Shown here in pieces: positions 7,740 through 17,922 of a DNA stretch of 64,000 nucleotides; positions within the stretch are counted from its first letter, which is position 1; every line of letters starts with the position of its first letter. The notes below the pieces were generated by a model that was not told where the DNA came from, ran no database searches, and saw nothing but the letters and a program-made list of their open reading frames with translations. The DNA is from CAWIJJ01 sp963836405. GTDB lineage: Bacteria > Acidobacteriota > Terriglobia > Bryobacterales > Bryobacteraceae. The position numbers and the translations under genes are program-made. The DNA is taken from NCBI GenBank assembly GCA_963836405.1, contig CAWIJL010000005.1, positions 310,001 to 374,000 on the forward strand, read 5' to 3'.

Positions 7740-10700
7740 TTAGTAATTGACCGACATCGCCTGCGATTGTCCGCTGCCGTTCACCAGAACCACGGACACC
7801 GAACTGATGGAGACGCTGCCCTGGAACGTAAAGGGCAGGGTCAGGGTAAACTGACTGCCGAACGGCGCCGATTGCGCGTCCTGGAACCATGCCTTGGCGA
7901 CGTCGCCAACCGGCACCAGGACGCTCTGGTTTTGAATCGTGGTTCCGGACGCGGGCTGGAATGTAACCCGCGCCTCGGTCAACTCACAGTGGGGCTCAGA
8001 CCGACGAGGTCCAGTTGAATCCCGCCGGAGGTGCGGGTGAGTGTCAGGCTGCGGATCACCGGCGGGCCGGCGGGCACGGAGGCGGTCTGGGCGACTCCGC
8101 CTGGCACGGGGGAGAGATCCCGGCGGCACTCAACGAAACCAGGGAGACCGCAATCGAACCCATCGAGCTTCCGGCCTGTATGCCGAACGACGGCGCGCCG
8201 AACGTGGCGTGAGTGGCATTGGCGGGAATGGTAAAGGTGGCCGAGCGCCCTCCGGTGGAAAATTGCACGGCGGGATCGTCCGCCGGGTTGGATCCCGAGG
8301 GGGTGAAAGCCAGGTTCAGGGTGCCGGTGACCGGCACGGGATAGGGGCGCGCCAGGACGACATCGACCAGCGGCTGCTGCAATGGCTGCAAGGAGCCGGA
8401 AACGCCCGTGATCGAGATGGCGGGCAGGTCGGGCAGGCCTACGGTGAGCGTCAGGGCCCGGGTGGCGGTCAGGTTGGAGGCATCCGCGGCCTGGACCGTG
8501 AAATTGAACGTGCCCGCCTCGGTGGGCGTGCCGTCGATGGTTCCGGCCGCGCCGTTGAGCGAAAGGCCGGCGGGCAGGTTTCCTTGAACCAGGCTGAAGG
8601 AATACGGCGCATTGCCTCCGGATGCCGACAAGTCGGCGCGGTATGCCGAACCGGCGGTCGCGGAGGGCAACTGGGCGGGTGTCGAAATGCTGAGTCCCGC
8701 AGCGATGGAAAGCGTGAACTGCTTCTGAGTCGAGATGGAATTCGCATCCGTCAGGCTCACGGTGAACTGGAAATTGCCCGCGGCGGTTGGGGTGCCCGTC
8801 AGCACCCCGGTGGGCGCTTCCAGAATCAGACCGGGCGGTAGCGATCCGGCGGAAACGGACCAGGTATACGGCTGTGTTCCTCCGCTGGCCGACAGAGTCT
8901 GCGAATAGGGCGCGCCGGTGAAGCCTGGCGGCAATGTTGTGGATGCGATCGACAGGGGACCGGCCACCGTCAGGGTGAAGGCCTTTTGCGCGGTGTTGGA
9001 GTTGCCATCCGTCAGGTTCACGGAGAAATTGAAGGTTCCGGAGGAGGCCGGGGTCCCGCCGATCAGTCCGGCGCTGGTGAAGGTGAGGCCGCTCGGAAGG
9101 GAGCCCGAGGTCACGATCCACTGGTAGGGTGCGGTTCCGCCCGCGGGCTGGAGGGTGAAACTGTAGGGCACACCGCTGGTGGCGGCCGGAAGCACGGGGG
9201 GCGTGGCGATGGCCAGGCCGCTGACGATCTGGACGACGTACTCCGCGCTCGCCTTTGCCGAGGCGGCGTCGGTCACCTGGACGGTGATCGGGAAGCTGCC
9301 CACCTGGGTGGGCGTGCCGGTCAGACGTCCGGTAGCGGAGAAATTCAGGCCGGCCGGGAGGGTGCCCGTAGCCGACCAGCTATAAGGGGTCGATCCTCCG
9401 CTGGCGGTGAACGCCTGGACATAGGCGGCGCCTGCCGAACCGGTAGACAGAATGGATGCGGTGGTAATCGCGAGCGGAGTTCGGATGGTGATGGTCAAGT
9501 CGGCCTGGGCGGTGGCCAGTGTGCTGTCAGTGGCCTGGACTTTGAAAGCGAAGGTGCCGGCGCGCGTGGGGGTTCCCAGGATGACGCCGCTCAGCGTATT
9601 CAACGTGAGGCCGTCGGGCAATTGTCCGGACGCCAGCGTCCAGGTGTATGGCGCGGTGCCGTTCGCGGTCAACGTTGCCCGGTAGGTAACGCCGACGGTT
9701 CCGGCCGGAAGGGGACTCGTGGAGATGGAGAACGGAGCCGAAACGGTGAGGGTCAGCGGACGGGTGCTGTTGCTGTTGCCATCGCTGACGGCGACGGTGA
9801 AATTGCTGGTTCCCGGCTGTGCCGGCGTTCCGGAAACCTGCCCCTTGACGGTCAGCGACAATCCTCCGGGCAGCGACCCGGAAGTAACCGACCAGGAGTA
9901 GGCGCCGGTGCCGCCGCTGGCTGTAAGGGACTGCGAATATGCCGAGCCCAGGGTAGCGATGGGCAGGGAGGTGGTGGTGATCTGGAGGGGCGGCAAGGCG
10001 GGCGAAATGGTAATGCTGAGGGCCTTGGTTGCCGTGGCGCTGGAGCTGTCCGTTACCTGCACCGTGAACGCCGAAGCGCCGGTCGCGGTGGGCGTTCCGC
10101 CGATGGTTCCATCGGTTCCCAAGGACAATCCGGCTGGCAGAGCGCCGCTGATGGCCGACCACGAGAATCCGCCGGTGCCGCCGGTGGCGGACAGCGCCTG
10201 CTGGTAGGCGACACCGACCGTGCCGCCGGGAAGAGCACCGGTGGCAACGGTCAGCGCGGGCGGATTGATGGTGATGCTGAGGGCTTGGGTGGCGGTGGCG
10301 TTCGCGCTGTCGGTCACTTGTGCGGTGAAGGTGGACGCGCCGGGAGTGGTGGGTGTTCCGGTGATCGCGCCGTTCGATGCAAGCGACAGACCCGCCGGGA
10401 GGCTCCCCGTAGTAACCGACCACGTATATGGGCCGGTTCCGCCCGTAGCCGATAGCGTTTGCTGGTAGGCGACGCCCACGGTACCGGGGGGCGGCGCGGC
10501 GGCAGTGATGCTCAAACCGGGTGGGTTTACGGTGATGCTCAGGAGTTTGCTGGCGGACGCGTTGGCGCTGTCGGTCACCTGGACGGTGAAGTTGCTCGTG
10601 CCGGGAGCCGAGGGGGTTCCGCCGATAGTGCCGGCGGCGGACAGCGACAGTCCGGCGGGCAGGAATCCGGAGAGGGTGGACCAGGTGTAGCCGCCAATGC

Positions 10701-13700
10701 CGCCGATGGCGGATAAGCCTTGGGAATAGGAAACGCCCACGACGCCGCCGGGCAGGGACAACGTGGTGATGTTGAGGGCCTGCGGGGCGATGACGATGCT
10801 CAGGGGCTTGGTGGTGGAGGTGTTGGCGCTGTCGGTCAACTGGACGGTGAAGTTGGCGGTGCCGGGCTCCGAGGGGGTTCCGCCGATGGTTCCACCGGTG
10901 GGGGACAGCGATAGTCCGGCGGGCAGGGAACCGGAGGCGATCGACCAGGCGTAGCCGCCGGTTCCGCCGGTTGCGGAGAAGCCCTGCGAGTAGGAAGCGC
11001 CTACGGTGCCGCCGGGTAGGGATGAGGTCGTGATGTTGAGGGCCGCCGGGGCGACTGCGATGCTTAGGGGCTTGGTGGTGGAGGTGTTGGCGCTATCGGT
11101 GACCTGGACGGTGAAGCTGGCGGTGCCGGGGGCGGTCGGGGTACCGCTGATAGTTCCGGTGGTCGCAGGGAGAGCCCTGCGGGAAGACTGCCCGTGCTGA
11201 CGGACCAGGTGTAGCCGCCGGTTCCGCCGGTTGCGGACAAGCCCTGCGAGTAGGAAGCGCCTACGGTGCCGCCGGGTAGGGATGATGTGCTGATGTTCAG
11301 GCCTGCCGGGGCGACGGCGATGCTCAGGGGCTTGGTGGTGGAGGTGTTGGCGCTGTCGGTGACCTTGACGGTGAAGCTGGCGGTGCCGGGGGCGGTCGGC
11401 GTACCGCCAATCGTCCCACCCGCTAGCGATAACCCGGCGGGCAGCGAACCGGACGAGATCGACCAGGTGTAGCCGCCGGTGCCGCCGGTTGCGGAGAGGC
11501 CCTGCGAGTAGGAAGCGCCTACGGTGCCGCCGGGTAAGGATGATGTGCTGATGTTCAGGCCTGCCGGGGCGACGGCGATGCTCAGGGGCTTGGTGGTGGA
11601 GGTGTTGGCGCTGTCGGTGACCTGGACGGTGAAGCTGGCGGTGCCGGGGGCGGTCGGGGTTCCGCTGATGGTGCCGGTAGCGGACAGGGAGAGTCCGGTG
11701 GGAAGACTGCCCGTGCTGACGGACCAGGTGTAGCCGCCGGTGCCGCCGGTTGCGGACAAGCCCTGCGAGTAGGAAGCGCCTACGGTGCCGCCGGGTAGGG
11801 ATGAGGTCTGATGTTGAGGGCCGCCGGGGCGACTGCGATGCTCAGGGGCTTGGTGGTGGAGGTGTTGGCGCTGTCGGTGACCTTGACGATGAAGCTGGCG
11901 GTGCCGGGGGCGGTCGGTGTTCCGCTGATGGTGCCGGTAGCGGACAGGGAGAGTCCGGTGGGAAGGCTGCCGGTGCTGACGGACCAGGTGTAGCCGCCGG
12001 TTCCGCCGGTTGCGGAGAGGCCCTGCGAGTAGGAAGCGCCTACGGTGCCGCCGGGTAAGGATGAGGTACTGATGTTCAGGGCCTGCCGGGGCGACGGCGA
12101 TGCTCAGGGGCTTGGTGGTGGAGGTGTTGGCGCTGTCGGTGACCTTGACGGTGAAGCTGGCGGTGCCGGGGGCGGTCGGGGTACCGCCGATAGTTCCGGT
12201 AGCGGACAGGGAGAGCCCGGCGGGAAGACTGCCCGTGCTGACGGACCAGGTGTAGCCGCCGGTTCCGCCGGTTGCGGACAAGCCCTGCGAGTAGGAAGCG
12301 CCTACGGTGCCGCCGGGTAAGGATGAGGTCGTGATGTTGAGGGCCGCCGGGGCGACGGCGATGCTTAGGGGCTTGGTGGTGGAGGTGTTGGCGCTGTCGG
12401 TGACCTGGACGGTGAAGCTGGCGGTGCCGGGGGCGGTCGGGGTACCGCTGATAGTTCCGGTGGTCGCGAGGGAGAGCCCTGCAGGAAGACTGCCCGTGCT
12501 GACGGACCAGGTGTAGCCGCCGGTTCCGCCGGTTGCGGACAAGCCCTGCGAGTAGGAAGCGCCTACCGTGCCGCCGGGTAAGGATGATGTGCTGATGTTC
12601 AGGGCCGCCGGGGCGACTGCGATGCTCAGGGGCTTGGTGGTGGAGGTGTTGGCGCTGTCGGTGACCTGGACGGTGAAGCTGGCGGTGCCGGGGGCGGTCG
12701 GGGTACCGCCAATGGTTCCGAGCCGCTAGCGAGAGCCCGGCGGGCAAGACCCCGATGTGACGGACCAGGTGTAGCTGCCGGTGCCACCACTCGCGGACAA
12801 GCCCTGCGAGTAGGGCGTGCCCACAGTGCCGCCGGGTAGGGATGATGTGCTGATGTTCAGGGCCGCCGGGGCCACCGCAATGCTCAATGGCTGCGTGGCG
12901 GTGGTGTTGGCGCTGTCGGTGACCTGGACGGTGAAGCTGGCGGTGCCGGGGGCGGTCGGGGTGCCGCCAATTGTCCCACCCGCTAGCGACAATCCGGCAG
13001 GCAATGACCCCGACGAGACGGACCAAGTGTAGCTGCCGGTGCCACCAGTTGCGGAAAGACCCTGCGAGTAGGGAGCGCCTACAGTGCCGCCGGGTAAGGA
13101 TGAGGTAGTGATGTTCAGGGCCGCCGGGGCGACGGCGATGCTCAGGGGCTTGGTGGTGGAGGTGTTGGCGCTGTCGGTGACCTGGACGGTAAAGCTGGCG
13201 GTGCCGGGGGCGGTCGGGGTGCCGCCAATAGTCCCACCCGCTAGCGAGAGCCCGGCAGGCAATGACCCCGACGAGACGGACCAGGTGTAGCTGCCGGTGC
13301 CACCACTCGCGGAAAGGCCCTGCGAGTAGGGCGTGCCCACAGTGCCGCCGGGTAAGGATGAGGTCGTGATGTTGAGGGCCGCCGGGGCGACGGCGATGCT
13401 CAGGGGCTTGGTGGTGGAGGTGTTGGCGCTGTCGGTGACCTGGACGGTGAAGCTGGCGGTGCCGGAGGCGGTAGGGGTACCGCTGATGGTTCCGGTGGTC
13501 GCCAGGGAGAGCCCTGCGGGAAGACTGCCCGTGCTGACGGACCAGGTGTAGCTGCCGGTGCCGCCACTCGCGGACAAGCCCTGCGAGTAGGAAGCGCCTA
13601 CCGTGCCGCCGGGTAGGGATGAGGTGCTGATGTTCAGGGCTGCCGGCGCGACCGCAATGCTCAATGGCTGGGTGGCGGTGGTGTTGGCGCTGTCGGTGAC

Positions 13701-16700
13701 CTGGACGGTGAAGCTGGCGGTGCCGGGGGCGGTAGGGGTGCCGCCAATGGTCCCAGCCGCTAGCGAGAACCCGGCGGGCAGACGAGCCCGACGCAGACGG
13801 ACCAGGTGTAGCTGCCGGTGCCACCACTCGCGGACAAGCCCTGCGAGTAGGGCGTGCCCACAGTGCCGCCGGCCAGGGATGTCGTGGAGACGCTCAGGGG
13901 CGCCGGCGCGACCGCAATGCTCAATGGCTGCGTGGCGGTGGTGTTCGCGCTGTCGGTGACCTGGACCGTAAAGCTGGCAGTGCCGGGGGCGGTCGGGGTG
14001 CCGCCAATGGTTCCACCCGCTAGCGACAATCCGGCGGGCAATGAACCCGACGAGATCGACCAGGTGTAGTGCCGGTGCCACCCACTCGCGGACAGAGCCC
14101 TGCGAGTAGGCAGTGCCCACAGTGCCGCCGGGCAGGGATGTCGTGGAGACGCTCGAGGGTCGCCGGGGCGACCGCAATGCTCAATGGCTGCGTGGCGAGT
14201 GGTGTTGGCGCTGGCTGCCGGTGCCACCACTCGCGGACAAGCCCTGCGAGTAGGGCGTGCCCACAGTGCCGCCGGGCAGGGATGTCGTGGAGACGCTCAG
14301 GGCCGCCGGCGCGACCGCAATGCTCAATGGCTGCGTGGCGGTGGTGTTGGCGCTGTCGGTGACCTGGACGGTGAAGCTGGCGGTGCCGGGGGCGGTCGGG
14401 GTGCCGCCAATGGTCCCACCCGCTAGCGACAATCCGGCGGGCAATGACCCCGACGAGATCGGACCAGGTGTAGCTGCCGGTGCCACCACTCGCGGACAAG
14501 CCCTGCGAGTAGGGCGTGCCCACAGTGCCGCCGGGCAGGGATGTCGTGGAGACGTTCAGGGGCGCCGGCGCGACCGCAATGCTCAATGGCTGCGTGGCGG
14601 TGGTGTTGGCGCTGTCGGTGACCTGGACGGTGAAGCTGGCAGTGCCGGGGGCGGTCGGGGTGCCGCCAATGGTCCCACCCGCTAGCGACAATCCGGCAGG
14701 CAATGACCCCGACGAGACGGACCAAGTGTAGCTGCCGGTGCCACCACTCGCGGACAAGCCCTGCGAGTAGGGAGTGCCCACAGTGCCGCCGGCCAGGGAT
14801 GTCGTCGAAACGCTCAGGGGCGCCGGCGCGACCGCAATGCTCAATGGCTGCGTGGCGGTGGTGTTCGCGCTGTCGGTGACCTGGACGGTGAAGCTGGCGG
14901 TGCCGGGGGCGGTCGGGGTGCCGCCAATCGTCCCACCCGCTAGCGACAATCCGGCAGGCAATGACCCCGACGAGACGGACCAAGTGTAGCTGCCGGTGCC
15001 ACCACTCGCGGACAAGCCCTGCGAGTAGGGCGTGCCCACAGTGCCGCCGGGCAGGGATGTCGTGGAGACGCTCAGGGTCGCCGGGGCGACCGCAATGCTC
15101 AATGGCTGCGTGGCGGTGGTGTTGGCGCTGTCGGTGACCTGGACGGTGAAGCTGGCGGTGCCGGGGGCGGTCGGGGTGCCGCCAATCGTCCCACCCGCTA
15201 GCGACAATCCGGCAGGCAATGACCCCGACGAGACGGACCAAGTGTAGCTGCCGGTGCCACCACTCGCGGACAAGCCCTGCGAGTAGGGCGTGCCCACAGT
15301 GCCGCCGGCCAGGGATGTCGTCGAAACGCTCAGGGTCGCCGGCGCGACCGCAATGCTCAATGGCTGCGTGGCGGTGGTGTTGGCGCTGTCGGTGACCTGG
15401 ACGGTGAAGCTGGCGGTGCCGGGGGCGGTCGGGGTGCCGCCAATGGTCCCACCCGCTAGCGACAATCCGGCGGGCAATGAACCCGACGAGATGGACCAGG
15501 TGTAGCTGCCGGTGCCACCACTCGCGGACAAGCCCTGCGAGTAGGGCGTGCCCACCGTGCCGCCGGGCAGGGATGTCGTGGAAACGCTCAGGGCGCCGGC
15601 GCGACCGCAATGCTCAATGGCTGCGTGGCGGTGGTGTTCGCGCTGTCGGTGACCTGGACGGTGAAGCTGGCAGTGCCGGGGGCGGTCGGGGTGCCGCCAA
15701 TTGTCCCACCCGCTAGCGACAATCCGGCGGGCAATGAACCCGACGAGATGGACCAGGTGTAGCTGCCGGTGCCACCACTCGCGGACAAGCCCTGCGAGTA
15801 GGGAGTGCCCACAGTGCCGCCGGCCAGGGATGTCGTCGAAACGCTCAGGGCTGCCGGCGCGACCGCAATGCTCAATGGCTGCGTGGCGGTGGTGTTGGCG
15901 CTATCGGTGACCTGGACCGTGAAGCTGGCGGTGCCCGAGGCGGTAGGGGTGCCGCCAATGGTCCCACCCGCTAGCGACAATCCGGCAGGCAATGACCCCG
16001 ACGAGACGGACCAGGTGTAGCTGCCGGTGCCACCACTCGCGGACAAGCCCTGCGAGTAGGAAGTGCCCACAGTGCCGCCGGGCAGGGATGTCGTGGAGAC
16101 GCTCAGGGGCGCCGGCGCGACCGCAATGCTCAATGGCTGCGTGGCGGTGGTGTTCGCGCTGTCGGTGACCTGGACGGTGAAGCTGGCGGTGCCGGGGGCG
16201 GTCGGGGTGCCGCCAATTGTCCCACCCGCTAGCGACAATCCGGCGGGCAATGAACCCGACGAGATCGGACCAGGTGTAGCTGCCGGTGCCACCACTCGCG
16301 GACAAGCCCTGCGAGTAGGAAGCGCCCACAGTGCCGCCGGCCAGGGATGTCGTCGAAACGCTCAGGGTCGCCGGCGCGACCGCAATGCTCAATGGCTGCG
16401 TGGCGGTGGTGTTGGCGCTATCGGTCACCTGGACGGTGAAAGCCGGCGGTGCCCGAAAGCCGTGGGTGTGCCGCCGATTGTCCCACCGCGGACAGCGACA
16501 ATCCGGCAGGCAGCGAACCGGAGGCGATGGACCAGGAGTATCCGCCCGTTCCGCCGGTGGCGCCGAGCGTTTGACTATAGGGAACCGCGACCATGCCGGC
16601 GGGTAGCGCGGAGGTCGCAACGACGAGGGGCGTAACCACCGATAACTGGAGCGGCACCGTGGCGGAAGTCTGGACCGAGTCCGTGACTCTTGCGTCGAAG

Positions 16701-17206
16701 GAGAACGTGCCGACCATGGACGGCGTTCCCGAAATCGTTCCATTTGGCGACAGGTTCATTCCGGGAGGCAGCGAGCCTGAGGCGATGGACCACTCGAAAG
16801 GCGGCATGCCGCCGGTGGCGGACAGTGCCTGGGAGTAGGGCTGATTCAATGTGGCAGGGGGAAGGCTGACAGCTCCGATCACGATGGCCGGATTAATGGA
16901 GATTTGCAGGTTGACGGTGTCAAAGCCTCCGCCGGAGTCCGTGGCGCGGACAGTGAATGCGGAACTGCCGGTGGCTGTAGGTGTCCCCGAGATGTTGCCC
17001 GCGCTGCTCAACGAGAGTCCTGCGGGCAACTCGCCGGCCTCAATCGCCCACGTGATGGGAGTCGGTCCGCCGTTGGCCTGTAACGACGCCGAATAAGAGA
17101 CGCCAACGACTCCGTTTGGCAGCGAGGTAGTGGTGATGTTCGGCTTGCCCCACAAGGTTGCCGGCACGCTTGCGGCGATCAGGCAGAGGATGAACAGCGG
17201 TCTCAT
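7740..17206 (-). CDS. Giant secreted putative-Ig (He_PIG) repeat protein, interrupted by many indels
   Basis: Read as one gene from ATG 17206 to TAA 7740 this encodes about 3150 residues. The N-terminus MRPLFILCLIAASVPATLWG is a signal peptide, so the product is exported. It is followed by about 34 Ig-like repeats of about 86 residues with the consensus LPxGxVGxxYSQxLSAxGGTGxYTWSxxxGSLPAGLSL...GTIxGTPTxxGxxxFTVQVTDSAN. The C-terminal region has a Calx-beta-like stretch (TGTLNLAFTPSGSNPADDPA), then VIRSLTLTRTSGGIQLDLVG and a terminal beta domain ending VNGSGQSQAMSVNY. The frame changes at least a dozen times, for example near 16440, 16266, 15593, 14462, 14200, 14155, 14070, 13780, 12720, 12077, 11807, 11168, 8110 and 7985, mostly inside near-identical repeats. 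The role is presumably adhesive or structural at the surface. It probably forms an operon with the gene at 17220-17810 (13-bp gap). Confidence 0.82.
8420..17135 (-). repeat. Array of about 34 tandem Ig-domain coding repeats, period about 258 bp
   Basis: Repeat phases marked by the SLPGG/SLAGG segment recur every 258-261 bp. Three divergent repeats lie at the 5' end of the gene (about 16420-17135) and nine at the 3' end (about 8420-10740). The core (about 10740-16420) holds about 22 nearly identical copies in two sub-types: NTTATQPLSIAVAPA with STTSL (about 13800-16400) and NTSTTKPLSIAVAPA with STSSL (about 10740-13650), with mixed copies at the junction. One copy near 14110-14260 is about 100 bp short. 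Confidence 0.85.
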
Positions 17207-17219
17207 ATGCGAGAGCCTG

Positions 17220-17810
17220 TCACCGCGGTGGTCCAATGGTGGGCGCTCCGGAGAGGATGGAACCGGACGCCGCGGTTCCGCCGGTGGTTCCGCCGCCGGA
17301 CTCCGACCCGCCGGCAGCGAGCGCGATGCCGCCGATCGCCGCACCTGCAACCGCGCCGAGAATCACGTACAGTTTCGTGTGGCCCGACTTGACCACAGGT
17401 TCGGCATTGGTCTGGCCGATGGTTGCGGATGCCGGCGATCCGCGTACCGTCGTGGTCACTCGGATCCGGAACTGGCCCGGGAGGCCGTTGGGCCGCATTC
17501 CCCGGCCGACGGCGACGCCACGAGAGTCGGTCGGCACCGTGATGCTGAGACCGCTGCCGGCGAAAATTCCGCTCGGCCCGGCGGCGGGGAGGATAAAGTT
17601 CACCATCGCACCGGCGATAGGCTCGCCCGAACTGGTGACCACGCGAACGGACGGGTCGTGGCCCCGCCGCAGCCGGATGCTGTTGATGGCCCCATCTCCG
17701 CCCACGACCTGGATCGCCACGTCCGGCGGTCCCGGCGTTTGCGCCACCGGCTGTGCGGCGAGACTTCCCGCTAACCAGAAGAGAACGCAGATCGTGTGCA
17801 AGGGGCGCAT
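17220..17810 (-). CDS. Secreted Ig-like (Big_1-type) protein with C-terminal hydrophobic anchor
   Basis: A 196-residue protein with signal peptide MRPLHTICVLFWLAGSLAAQ. Residues about 30-125 form an invasin-like beta domain: VVTSSGEPIAGAMVNFILP then SGLSITVPTDSRGVAVG and GQFRIRVTTT. A glycine/alanine-rich hydrophobic stretch follows (YVILGAVAGAAIGGIALAAG, about 145-165), then a low-complexity tail. The two leaders (MRPL...) of this gene and the giant Ig protein are alike, and the genes are 13 bp apart in the same direction, so they are probably co-transcribed and may work together at the cell envelope. The exact function is unknown. Confidence 0.7.
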   Translation of the reverse strand: MRPLHTICVLFWLAGSLAAQPVAQTPGPPDVAIQVVGGDGAINSIRLRRGHDPSVRVVTSSGEPIAGAMVNFILPAAGPSGIFAGSGLSITVPTDSRGVAVGRGMRPNGLPGQFRIRVTTTVRGSPASATIGQTNAEPVVKSGHTKLYVILGAVAGAAIGGIALAAGGSESGGGTTGGTAASGSILSGAPTIGPPR

Positions 17811-17922
17811 GGATTCGCTTATAGCGCAACCGCGGCTCCGGCGGCTGTGCTAAACCGAACCAACGACAAGGGGCCGGCGGACCGAAAATGGGAGCGACGA
17901 AATAAACTGAACTGTCGAACGT

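Noticed and set aside
10740..16420. Possible CRISPR array because of regular spacing
   Set aside because: The unit is 258 bp, is coding, and has no short repeat with unique spacers.
8041..16635. Many plus-strand ORFs with repeats such as MLRGLVVEVLALSVTWTVKLAVPG
   Set aside because: They are antisense shadows of the Ig repeats. Their regular spacing reflects the 258-bp repeat only; the minus strand carries the signal peptide and the Ig consensus.
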